This document shows positions 25,450 to 34,489 of a stretch of DNA of 64,000 bases, one piece after another. Both the position numbers and the translations under genes were made by a program. Source of the DNA: UBA1205 sp045598105 (GTDB lineage: Bacteria; Bacteroidota; Bacteroidia; Bacteroidales; WCHB1-69); assembly GCA_045598105.1 (NCBI GenBank), contig JAZLLK010000007.1, positions 19,883 to 83,882 of the forward strand, written 5' to 3'. Within the stretch, counting starts at the first letter, position 1, and every line of letters starts with the position of its first letter. The notes below the pieces were generated by a model. It ran no database searches. It was given only the letters and a program-made list of their open reading frames with translations, and had not been told where the DNA came from.

Positions 25450-27792
25450 TTATTTTTGAATAATCAGTTTGTGTGTGTAAGTACTTTTATTATAGGTGAT
25501 ATATACCATGTAAATGCCGTTGGCAAAGTGTTGAACGGGTATAATTTCCGTGTCGTTACAGTGTTTTTTGCGGGTAATAAGTCTGCCTTGGGCATTGTAT
25601 ATGCTTACGCAGGCATTTTGCACATGTTGTAGGCATACGGTATCGTAAGTGGGATTAGGGTAGAGGCAGGGGGTAAGGTCCGTATGATTTGCGGGAGTGA
25701 ACATATCTATGGTGTCGCCTATGGCCAGGCAATATTCACCGCTTTGAAGGTGTGAAGTGAATATATATCCTTTATTAGCGATGCCGGTAATGGCATAAGG
25801 TATTATTTTCCATTCCTGAGCGGCGTCACGCCTATATAGGAGCAGCAGATTATCTTTTTTGTAGCCCTTCATAAGGGTGTAGTCCGGCTCGTTGGCGTTT
25901 ACGGCGCTGTATGCAAATTGTAGTTTTTGAGCTTCCGCAAGGCTGTCGGTATAGAGTACTCTCCAGTAGTGATTATTCGACAGGCGGTATATATGAGGAT
26001 TGTTATGCGGGGAGTAGTAAGCATAGTCCGGTGAGGTAAGGTGATGTTCTATACGTACATAGCTGTTTGTTGAGCGTAATCCGGTAATTTTACAACTGCC
26101 ATTGGTAAATGTTATGTCGGCATTGGTCTGAAGGGTGAATTGTGTGTCTATTACGGCATCGTTGAGCTTGTCAAAATAGTCGGTTATGCCAAATAAAGGC
26201 GTTTCGGGTAGTGGTATTTGCACCATTTGGGTGGCTCCGCTCATTATAATGCCATATATAGTGGTATCTTTGCCTGAGGGGAAGAAGAATGTGAGGTCCA
26301 GCTTATTGCTGTCGCCGTAGTATAGGGCATGGCTTAACTGCTGACGCAGATGTATATTGTAAAGCTGATTGTTAAACGGTTCTATGTAGTCAATGGTAAA
26401 GTCCAGTACGCCGGGCTGATGTATGTGGCTATAGTAGAACGGCATAAGGTTTATGCCGCTTATTTGTGTTATATATTGAAAAAATTCTTCGCTATTGGCA
26501 TTGCCGTAGGCAAAATGTTGCAGGTATTGTTTTATACATGCAAAAAACAGGCTGTCACCCATATATTGTTGCAGGGCATATACGGCAAGGGCACCTTTGT
26601 CGTAGGTGGTGGTACCGTAGGTGTGGGTTTGTGGCATGAGATCCAGTGCGTAGTAGCCGCCATCGTTTTTATGGGCATGGTTCAGTACATAGGTATGCAG
26701 GTTTCTGTACCACAGCCTGTAGGCCGAGTCGGAGGGGATAATTTCATTTTGTTCATGGCTAAGGTATTGGCATATTATGCCTTCACAAAAGGTGGCAAAG
26801 CCTTCATTGAGCCACATATCTTCAGCCGAGGAGCATGTAACCATATTGCCAAACCACATGTGGCTGAGTTCGTGAGCATATAAGGATTCATAGTCAGAGG
26901 TGCCGTTTACGGCATATAAAGGGTAGGATATGTTGCAGGCGTGTTCCATGGCCCCGCTATTGAAATTAACGGTAACATAGCCTACTCGTTGTAAAGGATA
27001 TGCCCCAAACAGTTTTTCATATAGGTGTAATATGGTTTTCAGTCTGTAAAAACTGCCTTCCACCATGCTGTCAGCAGAAGGATGCGTATATATGCCTATG
27101 GGTATGTATTGGCCGCTTACGGAATAAAAGCTGTCAATATGCGCTGTGTATTCGCCTACAGCCACGGCGGCCAAATAGGTAGGTATGGCGTGTAACTGCT
27201 CCCATGTCCATATCAGTTCCTGATTGTTCAAAGTGTCTATGCGAGTGAGCATGCCATTGCATACGGCAGTGTGTGCGGGCAAAGTGTGTATGTGGAAGGT
27301 ATAAGTGGCTTTAGAGGTGAATTCGTCTATGCAGGGGAACCATGCTTTGCCGTAGTTATGAGGAATGTCGCTAATGGATACGCCCATATTATAGGCATAG
27401 TTGTTACTGAAATAAAAGCCTCCAAAGCGGGCAGCGGCTTTAGGTTCACCCCTGTAATATACATCTATGGTAAGGCTGTCATGACGGGCAGCGGCTATGT
27501 TGATACTTATATTGCTGTCTGTAGCGGTAAATTCGCTGTTAGTTCCGTTTATCAGCACGCTGTCGGTGGTGAATTGAAGTAGGTCAAGTGTGAGCTGCTT
27601 AAGTTCCGGATGCGTGCTAAGCTGTATGCGTGTGTGCCCTTGCAGGGTGTGCGTGGTGAAGTCCGTAACCTTCAGGTTAAGGGTGTAATGGTTTACGTAA
27701 ATGCTGTCGGTTCGGGTTTCCGATGTTGCGGTAAATGTGCACATACATAGGTATATAATGACTATAATGGCGTCAATTTTGAAATGTATCAT
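25450..27792 (-). CDS. Secreted M1-family metallopeptidase with T9SS sorting domain
   Basis: 780 aa. Hydrophobic N-terminus, then the M1 N-terminal beta domain (HYTLNLKVTDFTTHTLQGH). Catalytic domain: exopeptidase motif GAMEH (280-284), zinc site HELSH (307-311) with the distal Glu E330 (WLNEGFATF). The C-terminal about 75 residues form a T9SS type A domain (LYPNPTYDTVCL... FANGIYMVYI... THKLIIQK). It should act outside the cell or on its surface, trimming N-terminal residues from peptides. Own promoter; followed by no clear terminator. Confidence 0.93.
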   Translation of the reverse strand: MIHFKIDAIIVIIYLCMCTFTATSETRTDSIYVNHYTLNLKVTDFTTHTLQGHTRIQLSTHPELKQLTLDLLQFTTDSVLINGTNSEFTATDSNISINIAAARHDSLTIDVYYRGEPKAAARFGGFYFSNNYAYNMGVSISDIPHNYGKAWFPCIDEFTSKATYTFHIHTLPAHTAVCNGMLTRIDTLNNQELIWTWEQLHAIPTYLAAVAVGEYTAHIDSFYSVSGQYIPIGIYTHPSADSMVEGSFYRLKTILHLYEKLFGAYPLQRVGYVTVNFNSGAMEHACNISYPLYAVNGTSDYESLYAHELSHMWFGNMVTCSSAEDMWLNEGFATFCEGIICQYLSHEQNEIIPSDSAYRLWYRNLHTYVLNHAHKNDGGYYALDLMPQTHTYGTTTYDKGALAVYALQQYMGDSLFFACIKQYLQHFAYGNANSEEFFQYITQISGINLMPFYYSHIHQPGVLDFTIDYIEPFNNQLYNIHLRQQLSHALYYGDSNKLDLTFFFPSGKDTTIYGIIMSGATQMVQIPLPETPLFGITDYFDKLNDAVIDTQFTLQTNADITFTNGSCKITGLRSTNSYVRIEHHLTSPDYAYYSPHNNPHIYRLSNNHYWRVLYTDSLAEAQKLQFAYSAVNANEPDYTLMKGYKKDNLLLLYRRDAAQEWKIIPYAITGIANKGYIFTSHLQSGEYCLAIGDTIDMFTPANHTDLTPCLYPNPTYDTVCLQHVQNACVSIYNAQGRLITRKKHCNDTEIIPVQHFANGIYMVYITYNKSTYTHKLIIQK

Positions 27793-27821
27793 TCTGCGTA
27801 ATATTAAGTGTTATAATCTTG

Positions 27822-27829
27822 CAAAGATA
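27822..27829 (-). promoter_or_regulatory. TAnnTTTG promoter (TATCTTTG) of the M1 peptidase gene
   Basis: Minus-strand ATGC-TATCTTTGC, 30 bases before the ATG. Confidence 0.65.
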
Positions 27830-27861
27830 GCATTTAATAATGTAAGCAGGTGTGTAAATAT

Positions 27862-27894
27862 AAAAAAAAAAGATGCCGACTTACAGCCGGCATC
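27862..27894 (-). terminator. Terminator of the 149-aa lipoprotein gene
   Basis: Minus strand: GATGCCG/CGGCATC stem (27894-27888 with 27878-27872), 9-base loop, then U10. Confidence 0.88.
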
Positions 27895-27920
27895 TTTTAA
27901 ATAATGCGATAAGACTATAT

Positions 27921-28370
27921 TTATTGTTCGTCGTCGTTTTGCGTATCGTTTTTTAATTTGTTTACTATATCTTCGGTAGTAAATATTCCGTCTTCATTAA
28001 TGAAGAATTTTACCTGCACCAATATGGTGTTTTCACCATCAGTGGTGCGACGCATGGTGTACACAAAATAGTCTTCCTCATCGGCAAAATAGGGCTTTAA
28101 TTCCGACGTGTGTAACAATATGGCTGCTACTGCTGCACGAAATTTTACGTTGGCCTTAATGTCACAGGCACCCTGTTTTTCACCTTTGTAATAAAAGTCA
28201 CCTTCCCACATGGATTTAACAGTGCCCAATACGGCTTTTACGCTGATTACGTTGTCAGAATTGGTAAAGTGATATTCCGAAACCTGTGCGTTATAGTTTT
28301 CCTGCTGTCTGCTACAACCCGAGAATACAATAGCGAAACATACTGCTGCTAATACAACTGATTTTTTCAT
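27921..28370 (-). CDS. Small lipoprotein of unknown function
   Basis: 149 aa with signal sequence and lipobox VFSGCSR (Cys at about 19). The mature part holds two halves of mixed beta/alpha character (VKAVLGTVKSMWEGDFYYKGEKQG; YFVYTMRRTTDGENTILVQVKFFINEDG) and ends in an acidic tail DDEQ. No family recognised. Monocistronic: own promoter upstream and strong terminator downstream. Confidence 0.82.
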   Translation of the reverse strand: MKKSVVLAAVCFAIVFSGCSRQQENYNAQVSEYHFTNSDNVISVKAVLGTVKSMWEGDFYYKGEKQGACDIKANVKFRAAVAAILLHTSELKPYFADEEDYFVYTMRRTTDGENTILVQVKFFINEDGIFTTEDIVNKLKNDTQNDDEQ

Positions 28371-28415
28371 TCTTTTCTGCTTTTATATTAATATTTGCTT
28401 ATTTTTTTTGTGGTG

Positions 28416-28423
28416 CAAAAGTA
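28416..28423 (-). promoter_or_regulatory. TAnnTTTG promoter (TACTTTTG) of the small lipoprotein gene
   Basis: Minus-strand TACTTTTGC, 46 bases before the ATG. The rest of the gap 28424-28647 shows nothing recognisable apart from the divergent promoter at 28648. Confidence 0.6.
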
Positions 28424-28647
28424 CAAAAAAATGCCATTGGATTTCAATGACGAAAAAAATTTTTTTTGTGTAATGGTTCTAATTATTTTATAGTGTTGAT
28501 TATAAGTTGTATATACGTAAAAAATAAAACCTTATATAGGGCTGTATCTGTTACCGCTGCAAAGCATGTGTAGGTAGAATAAACATATTGCAAGGTGTGT
28601 GAATAAAAAAAGATGAGTAAAATGTCGGATAATTGAAAAAAAAATTG

Positions 28648-28655
28648 TATCTTTG
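28648..28655 (+). promoter_or_regulatory. TAnnTTTG promoter (TATCTTTG) of the GT5/DUF4270/glmS operon
   Basis: Plus-strand A9-TTG-TATCTTTGC, 25 bases before the ATG at 28681, which places the start of the GT5 gene. Confidence 0.72.
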
Positions 28656-28680
28656 CAACATAATTAGCATAAATAGAATT

Positions 28681-29487
28681 ATGTCAGCAGAAAGGATTTT
28701 GTTTGTAAATCAAGAGATTACACCGTATTTAGAAGCGTCTTACATGTCCATAATAGGGCGATACCTACCTCAAAGTATTCAGGAACAGGGTATAGAGATA
28801 CGTACTTTTATGCCGCGTTATGGCACTATAAATGAGAGGCGTAATCAATTGCATGAAGTTATAAGGTTGTCGGGGCAGAATATAGTTATTAATGATAATG
28901 ACCACGCCTTGGTGGTGAAGGTAGCTTCTATACAATCCATTCGTATGCAAACTTATTTTATTGACAGTGATGAGTATTTTATTCGTAAGGAAATGTTGGT
29001 AGATCAGTCCGGCAAGGCATTTGCCGATAATGATGAAAGGGCTATATTTTATGCTAAGGGTGTAATAGAAACGGTGAAAAATTTAGGATGGAGTCCGGAT
29101 GTAATACATTGTCATGGGTGGATATCCTGTTTGGTACCTTTGTTTGTAAAAACGGTATATGTGGATAATCCTTTGTTTGCTAATTCTAAAGTTGTATATT
29201 CGGTATATAATGATGTTTTTGATAAATCCATGAATCGTTCTATGGCTGCTAAGTTGAAGGCGTGTGGCGTACCGGCAAAGGATGCTGCTAATTACAAATC
29301 AGTTAACTACGAAGTTACCACCCGGTTGGCCATGCAGTATGCCGATGCAACGGTTATATCGCATCCCGATGTGGATGACCGATATCGTAAATATGCCACG
29401 GTGTTGAATAAGCCTACATTTGAGCACAAGCAGGAGCAATACGCTGATGACTATTTAGCTTTATACAATCAAATAATGGAACAATAA
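28681..29487 (+). CDS. GT5 glycogen/starch synthase, catalytic N-domain only
   Basis: 268 aa from the ATG at 28681; in-frame codons further upstream fall in the promoter. It matches the N-terminal Rossmann half of glycogen synthase (ILFVNQEITPYLEAS, IEIRTFMPRYGTINERRNQLHEVIRLSG, VIHCHGWISCLVPLFVK), about half the length of a full GlgA. The usual KxGGL loop is replaced by EITPYLEAS, and the C-terminal nucleotide-sugar-binding half is absent, so synthase activity is doubtful. The order GT5-DUF4270-glmS is conserved in Bacteroidales. Confidence 0.88.
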   Translation: MSAERILFVNQEITPYLEASYMSIIGRYLPQSIQEQGIEIRTFMPRYGTINERRNQLHEVIRLSGQNIVINDNDHALVVKVASIQSIRMQTYFIDSDEYFIRKEMLVDQSGKAFADNDERAIFYAKGVIETVKNLGWSPDVIHCHGWISCLVPLFVKTVYVDNPLFANSKVVYSVYNDVFDKSMNRSMAAKLKACGVPAKDAANYKSVNYEVTTRLAMQYADATVISHPDVDDRYRKYATVLNKPTFEHKQEQYADDYLALYNQIMEQ

Positions 29488-29507
29488 ACTTCTAAAACAA
29501 TTTTGTT

Positions 29508-30848
29508 TTGAAAAAAAATATTTGTAGGATAGGGGTGGGGTTGTTAATACTTCTATCCGTAGCGGTTTCCTGCAAAAAGGAAAATGGTCAGGTGGGCTTA
29601 AATATACAGCCTGAGGATGAATTGCTTAATACCATTTATTTTGATACGGCAACAGTGGTGGCATATTCTGCCATTCACGATGATAGTATTACTACTAATG
29701 GTGTGTCGGCTAATATGTTAGGGTATATGAATGATCCTATTTTCGGTTTGGTGCAAGCCGGTTTTTATGCGCAATGTCGTTTGGCTTCATTTGGGGCACA
29801 GTTTGGTGCGGGAGCCAAGGCGGATTCATTGGTGCTTACTTTGGTGTATAATAAGCCGTATGGTGATACTCTAAGTCCGTTTAGGGTAAGGGTATATGAA
29901 TTGCAGGAGGATATGGTATATGGTAAAAAATACTATGCCGGCACCACGTTGTCGCACGGCAGTGAGAATTTGGTAGATGAAAGTCTGCTGTCATGGGTGT
30001 ATCTTACGCCTAATGTAAAGGATACCGTGGAAGGAACGGTTATGATGCGTATTCCGCTTAAAGTTTCATTTGCCGACAGTAAGTTTATATCTAAGTCTAA
30101 TAGTGCTGAATTTCAGTCAACTTCAGCCTTTCTTGATTATTTTAAAGGCTTGTATGTGGTGGCCGATTATTGTCAGGGTAACGGTAGCATAGCCTCGGTA
30201 GACCTTACAAATGATAACTCTTTGCTTACCTTATATTATCATAATAATGAAAGTACGGGTAAAACATATCGTATGGTTATAAGTGATTCATCGGTAAGAG
30301 TGGGTTATATTAATCACAACGGGTATCAGCAGGCTAATGCCGAGCTTGTATCTCAGTTACAAGGAAATATAACATCGGCAAAGGAGCGTTTGTTTGTGCA
30401 GACAGGTTTGGGAGTAAAAACCATAGTAACTTTTCCTTATATTAAGCAAATGTTTAAGGATAAAAAGGTGATTATACATCGTGCCGAATTGGTAGCTACG
30501 CGTATAGATGATTCCGATACCAATCGGTACGGCGTGCCGTCTTCGTTGTACCTTAATTATTATGACACGGTAAAGCAATATTTGGTATCGGTACCCGATT
30601 ATGCTATAGGAACTACCTATTTTAATGCCGGGTACAATGCAGCTAAGGGTGAATATCGCTTACGTATTACCAAATATTTGCAATATTGGATAGAGGATGA
30701 AATTAACAGTAATGAACTTAATTTAATAATTACGGCTGCCGCCACGCATATGAGTCGTATAAGCATATATGGCACCCGGCCTTCCGTAGTGCCTTCCAAG
30801 CGATTGCGATTGGAGGTACATTATTCATTAATACAAGATAAAAAATAA
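29508..30848 (+). CDS. DUF4270 lipoprotein
   Basis: 446 aa starting with TTG at 29508. Lipobox VAVSCKK (Cys at about 22). The DUF4270 features are clear: a short N-terminal ED...LL segment (IQPEDELLNTIYFDT), LGYMNDPIFGLVQAGFYAQ, and beta-rich repeats with PLYLYYHN-like strands. Surface or periplasmic lipoprotein of unknown role, always near GT5 and glmS in Bacteroidales. glmS follows after 6 bases. Confidence 0.88.
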   Translation: MKKNICRIGVGLLILLSVAVSCKKENGQVGLNIQPEDELLNTIYFDTATVVAYSAIHDDSITTNGVSANMLGYMNDPIFGLVQAGFYAQCRLASFGAQFGAGAKADSLVLTLVYNKPYGDTLSPFRVRVYELQEDMVYGKKYYAGTTLSHGSENLVDESLLSWVYLTPNVKDTVEGTVMMRIPLKVSFADSKFISKSNSAEFQSTSAFLDYFKGLYVVADYCQGNGSIASVDLTNDNSLLTLYYHNNESTGKTYRMVISDSSVRVGYINHNGYQQANAELVSQLQGNITSAKERLFVQTGLGVKTIVTFPYIKQMFKDKKVIIHRAELVATRIDDSDTNRYGVPSSLYLNYYDTVKQYLVSVPDYAIGTTYFNAGYNAAKGEYRLRITKYLQYWIEDEINSNELNLIITAAATHMSRISIYGTRPSVVPSKRLRLEVHYSLIQDKK

Positions 30849-30854
30849 TACATC

Positions 30855-32696
30855 ATGTGTGGAATAGTAGGTTATGTAGGTAATAAAGAGGCATTCCCTA
30901 TACTCATGAAGGGACTGTATCGTATGGAGTATCGCGGATATGATAGTGCCGGCGTGGCATTGGTGCATGCTGACAAGGTAGAGGTTCATAAATGTTGCGG
31001 AAGGGTAAAGGATTTGGAGGATTTTTGTGTAGGTAAAGATGTACAGGGGACTTGTGGTATAGCTCACACCCGATGGGCTACTCATGGGGAACCCAGTAAT
31101 CAAAATGCGCACCCGCATTTTTCTTCCGATAAGCGTATCGCTCTTATACATAACGGGATTATAGAGAACCATTTGGTATTGCGTAATGCTCTTATTAAGC
31201 AAGGGTATGAATTTAACAGTGATACCGATACCGAGGTACTTATACATCTTATAGAAGATATTAATAAAAATGAAAATACTGATTTGCCTGAGGCAGTCCG
31301 CCTGGCTCTTAGTCAGGTGCAAGGCACTTATGCCATTATAGTGGTGTCGTTAGATGATCCTAATACACTTATAGTGGCCCGTAAGGGTAGTCCGGTAATA
31401 ATAGGTTTTGGTAAAGATGAATATTATGTAGCCTCTGACGGCTCAGCGTTGGTAGAATATACCAAAAGAGTGGTATATCTTAATGATGAGGAAATAGCCG
31501 TGCTTACGCCCGGCAATGACCTTATAATTAAAACGGTGAAGAATAAAAAGGTGTCCCACTACATACAGCAGTTGCAAATGAATCTGGATGAGTTGGAAAA
31601 GGGCGGATACGAGCATTTTATGCTTAAGGAAATATATGAGCAGCCCCGTTCCATAGCCGATAGTATGCGAGGCAGGCTGAATGTGGCAAAAGATGTGGTG
31701 TCATTGGGAGGTATAGTGGAATATGAAGACAGGTTGCTTTCGGCCCGCCGTATTATTATAGTGGCCTGTGGCACATCTTATCATGCCGGGCTTGTAGGCG
31801 AGCATTTGTTTGAAGATTTAATAAGGGTGCCTGTAGAAGTGGAGTATGCATCCGAATTCCGATACCGAAATCCTATTATATATGAAGATGATGTGGTGAT
31901 AGCCATATCACAGTCGGGTGAAACAGCCGATACGCTGGCTGCTATAGAGTTGGCCAAAAAGAAAGGTGCTACCGTATTGGGTATATGCAATGTGGTAGGT
32001 TCTTCTATAGCGCGTGCTACTGATGCGGGATCATATACCCATGCCGGTCCTGAAATAGGGGTGGCTTCTACCAAGGCTTTTACCGCTCAGGTAACAGTGT
32101 TGGCATTAATGGCTTTATGCCTGGCTAAGCGTAAAGGTAAAATACCTCAAAAACGTTATAAAAAGCTGGTGGAAGAGCTGGAGGTAATACCCGGTAAGGT
32201 GGAAAGTATACTTAAGAATAATGAATTGGTAAAGCAAATAGCTTTTTATATGAAGGATTTTACCAATGCCTTGTATTTAGGTAGAAATTATAATTACCCG
32301 GTGGCTTTGGAAGGTGCCTTAAAGCTGAAAGAAATATCATACATACATGCCGAGGGGTATCCTGCTGCCGAAATGAAGCATGGCCCTATAGCCCTTATAG
32401 ATGAAGATATGCCTGTGGTAGTAATAGCTACCAATAAGGGTACTTACGAAAAGGTACTCAGCAATATACAGGAGGTAAAAGCCCGCAAGGGTAAAATAAT
32501 ATCCATAGTTACTACCGGTGATGAAGATGTGAAGAAAATATCGGACTATGTAATAGAAATACCCGAAACTGAAGAAATGTATGTGCCTATATTGGCCAGC
32601 ATACCATTGCAGCTATTAGCTTATCATGTGGCCGTAATGTGCGGAAGAGATGTGGATCGTCCCAGAAATTTGGCTAAATCGGTAACGGTAGAATAA
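30855..32696 (+). CDS. glmS: Glutamine--fructose-6-phosphate aminotransferase (isomerizing)
   Basis: 613 aa, normal length. Makes glucosamine-6-phosphate for peptidoglycan and LPS. N-terminal Ntn glutaminase with catalytic Cys directly after Met (MCGIVGYVG) and HTRWATHGEPS. Two SIS isomerase domains follow (ACGTSYHAGLVGEHLFE; GRNYNYPVALEGALKLKEISYIHAEGYPAAEMKHGP), ending DRPRNLAKSVTVE. No glmS ribozyme is possible in the 6-base gap upstream. It is the last gene before a membrane protein 42 bases on. Confidence 0.97.
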   Translation: MCGIVGYVGNKEAFPILMKGLYRMEYRGYDSAGVALVHADKVEVHKCCGRVKDLEDFCVGKDVQGTCGIAHTRWATHGEPSNQNAHPHFSSDKRIALIHNGIIENHLVLRNALIKQGYEFNSDTDTEVLIHLIEDINKNENTDLPEAVRLALSQVQGTYAIIVVSLDDPNTLIVARKGSPVIIGFGKDEYYVASDGSALVEYTKRVVYLNDEEIAVLTPGNDLIIKTVKNKKVSHYIQQLQMNLDELEKGGYEHFMLKEIYEQPRSIADSMRGRLNVAKDVVSLGGIVEYEDRLLSARRIIIVACGTSYHAGLVGEHLFEDLIRVPVEVEYASEFRYRNPIIYEDDVVIAISQSGETADTLAAIELAKKKGATVLGICNVVGSSIARATDAGSYTHAGPEIGVASTKAFTAQVTVLALMALCLAKRKGKIPQKRYKKLVEELEVIPGKVESILKNNELVKQIAFYMKDFTNALYLGRNYNYPVALEGALKLKEISYIHAEGYPAAEMKHGPIALIDEDMPVVVIATNKGTYEKVLSNIQEVKARKGKIISIVTTGDEDVKKISDYVIEIPETEEMYVPILASIPLQLLAYHVAVMCGRDVDRPRNLAKSVTVE

Positions 32697-32738
32697 TATT
32701 AAAGTAAGAGTAATAAAAAATAAAAGCAATAGAAGATA

Positions 32739-33425
32739 ATGAAAAAACAGGATTTATGGGTAATACTAATAGTTTTAGTAGTATTGGCTCCTTTTTTTGT
32801 GTTTAATAGTGTGTATCAAACATATATCAGTTGGAATGCATCCAATCCTTATTTGTTGGCATTTGTAAAGTTTGCCATATTGGGTACTTTTGGTGAAATG
32901 TTGGCTGCCCGTATTCGCACGGGATATTATTATAATGCTGAATTTGGGGTGTTTCCTAAAATGGTGGTGTGGGGTCTACTGGGTATGTGGATAGCTTTGG
33001 CTATGAAGATATTTTCCATAGGTGTACCCGCCGTAATGGAAAAATTATTTGAAACCGAAGGTTTGTCCATGGCTATGCAAGGAGAATTTTCCTTAATGAA
33101 ACTGTCCGGAGCATTTTGTATAAGTGTAATTATGAATACCAGTTTTGCTCCCGTGTTTATGACCTTACATAAAATGTGTGATATGCACATAGCACAGTAT
33201 CATGGAAAAGTAACCTGCCTTACCAAGCCCATACGTATGGCTGAGTTGCTCAGCTCTACCAATTGGTCAGCGCAGTGGAACTTTGTGTTCAAGAAGACTA
33301 TTCCTTTATTTTGGATACCTGCACATACCATCACCTTTATATTGCCGGCATCGTTCCAGGTGTTGTTTGCTGCACTTTTGGGCGTAGCCTTGGGTCTTAT
33401 ATTGGCTATAGCTGCCAAAAAATAA
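32739..33425 (+). CDS. Conserved integral membrane protein of unknown function
   Basis: 228 aa with about five hydrophobic helices (residues 8-25, 40-60, 72-92, 115-140, 185-225). The C-terminal part (KKTIPLFWIPAHTITFILPASFQVLFAALLGVALGLILA) is distantly like Mpv17/PMP22 proteins, though not enough to assign it. It follows glmS by 42 bases, probably in the same transcript, and is closed by a terminator. Confidence 0.75.
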   Translation: MKKQDLWVILIVLVVLAPFFVFNSVYQTYISWNASNPYLLAFVKFAILGTFGEMLAARIRTGYYYNAEFGVFPKMVVWGLLGMWIALAMKIFSIGVPAVMEKLFETEGLSMAMQGEFSLMKLSGAFCISVIMNTSFAPVFMTLHKMCDMHIAQYHGKVTCLTKPIRMAELLSSTNWSAQWNFVFKKTIPLFWIPAHTITFILPASFQVLFAALLGVALGLILAIAAKK

Positions 33426-33448
33426 CCGAAGAATCATGTAATAAATAG

Positions 33449-33489
33449 AAGTGGAGTATCGGTCAATAGGCATACCTCCACTTTTTTTT
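33449..33489 (+). terminator. Terminator of the GT5/DUF4270/glmS operon
   Basis: Stem AAGTGGAG/CTCCACTT (33449-33456, 33476-33483) extended by TAT/ATA across a bulge, followed by T7. Confidence 0.85.
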
Positions 33490-33521
33490 ACTTTATAAAG
33501 TGCAGTTTGAGTAAAAAATGG

Positions 33522-33529
33522 TACTTTTG
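33522..33529 (+). promoter_or_regulatory. TAnnTTTG promoter (TACTTTTG) of the lipoprotein/ABC exporter pair
   Basis: Plus-strand TACTTTTGCC, 24 bases before the ATG at 33554; it excludes an in-frame ATG at 33518. Confidence 0.65.
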
Positions 33530-33553
33530 CCAAAATATAAAGCAGAAAACAGA

Positions 33554-34489
33554 ATGAATATGTACCATATAAAATGTATGACTATTGCGGTGGCAACAAT
33601 GACGATGCTATGTGTGCTATCAGCGTGTGGCGGTAGTGCAGAAGGTGAGCTTACTGATCCTATAGCCACCTATTCTATTATAAAAGAGGATACCTCCGGT
33701 GGCATAGATATTATATCTCTATCAGGTAATAACCCTTTGAGGGTGAGAGCTGAAATAGAAAAGTACGCTATTCCGGAAGCTACCTATGAAGCGCAGCGTA
33801 GCGTATTATATGCTATGTTAGATACATTATATAATTATATGCATCACCCTATAGCCGATACCTGCGTGGCCGAGGATCGTAATGCAGTCATAGATTCGCT
33901 TAACTATATGGTGGTACATTATATGAAGCACATGTTGCAGGATAAAAAGAGTGTGGGTGCTCCTTTAAAGCATAAAATGCTTAAAACTGTTTTCACGGCT
34001 GACCGTGCATTGCGTATATATTCATGGAATGAAAATATAGGTTTAGATTATAATACCTATTTGAATGTATATCAATATGCAGACGCTAATCGCTTGTGGC
34101 ATGCCTGCCTTAATGAATGTGAGTACAATGCCGCTACATGTGAAATTAAAAGCGGTATGCCGGTGTCGGTGTACAAAATGAGTGGAGCTAAGGATGGAGA
34201 ACAGGTGTATTTGCTTAATGTAGAAGGTAATATGAGCAGTCAAGAGTATTATAAAGGTTCCCTTACCTTAAAGTTACAAAACGATAGCTTAATATTTGAT
34301 TACAGTGGCTTTTCCGACAATACACCGGTGTACATGTATGAATATTTGCATGGCGAATCCGTAATGTGCAGTTATAATTACAAAATGCAGCAGCTGGTGT
34401 ATAAAATAAAGAATGCTAATGGTGAAACCAATTCCATTATATACGATTATAATCATGATTACAATATATTTGAGCTGAAACAGGATTAA
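33554..34489 (+). CDS. Lipoprotein of unknown function, coupled to an ABC exporter
   Basis: 311 aa from ATG 33554 (another Met two codons on). Lipobox VLSACGG. The mature part is helical then beta-rich (LTLKLQNDSLIFDYSGF; YNYKMQQLVYKIKNANGE). No domain recognised. Its TAA overlaps the ATG of the downstream exporter by one base (TAATG), so synthesis is coupled; the lipoprotein may assist transport, which is inference. Confidence 0.8.
   Translation: MNMYHIKCMTIAVATMTMLCVLSACGGSAEGELTDPIATYSIIKEDTSGGIDIISLSGNNPLRVRAEIEKYAIPEATYEAQRSVLYAMLDTLYNYMHHPIADTCVAEDRNAVIDSLNYMVVHYMKHMLQDKKSVGAPLKHKMLKTVFTADRALRIYSWNENIGLDYNTYLNVYQYADANRLWHACLNECEYNAATCEIKSGMPVSVYKMSGAKDGEQVYLLNVEGNMSSQEYYKGSLTLKLQNDSLIFDYSGFSDNTPVYMYEYLHGESVMCSYNYKMQQLVYKIKNANGETNSIIYDYNHDYNIFELKQD

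Noticed and set aside
30849..30854. glmS ribozyme
   Set aside because: Gap upstream of glmS is only 6 bases.
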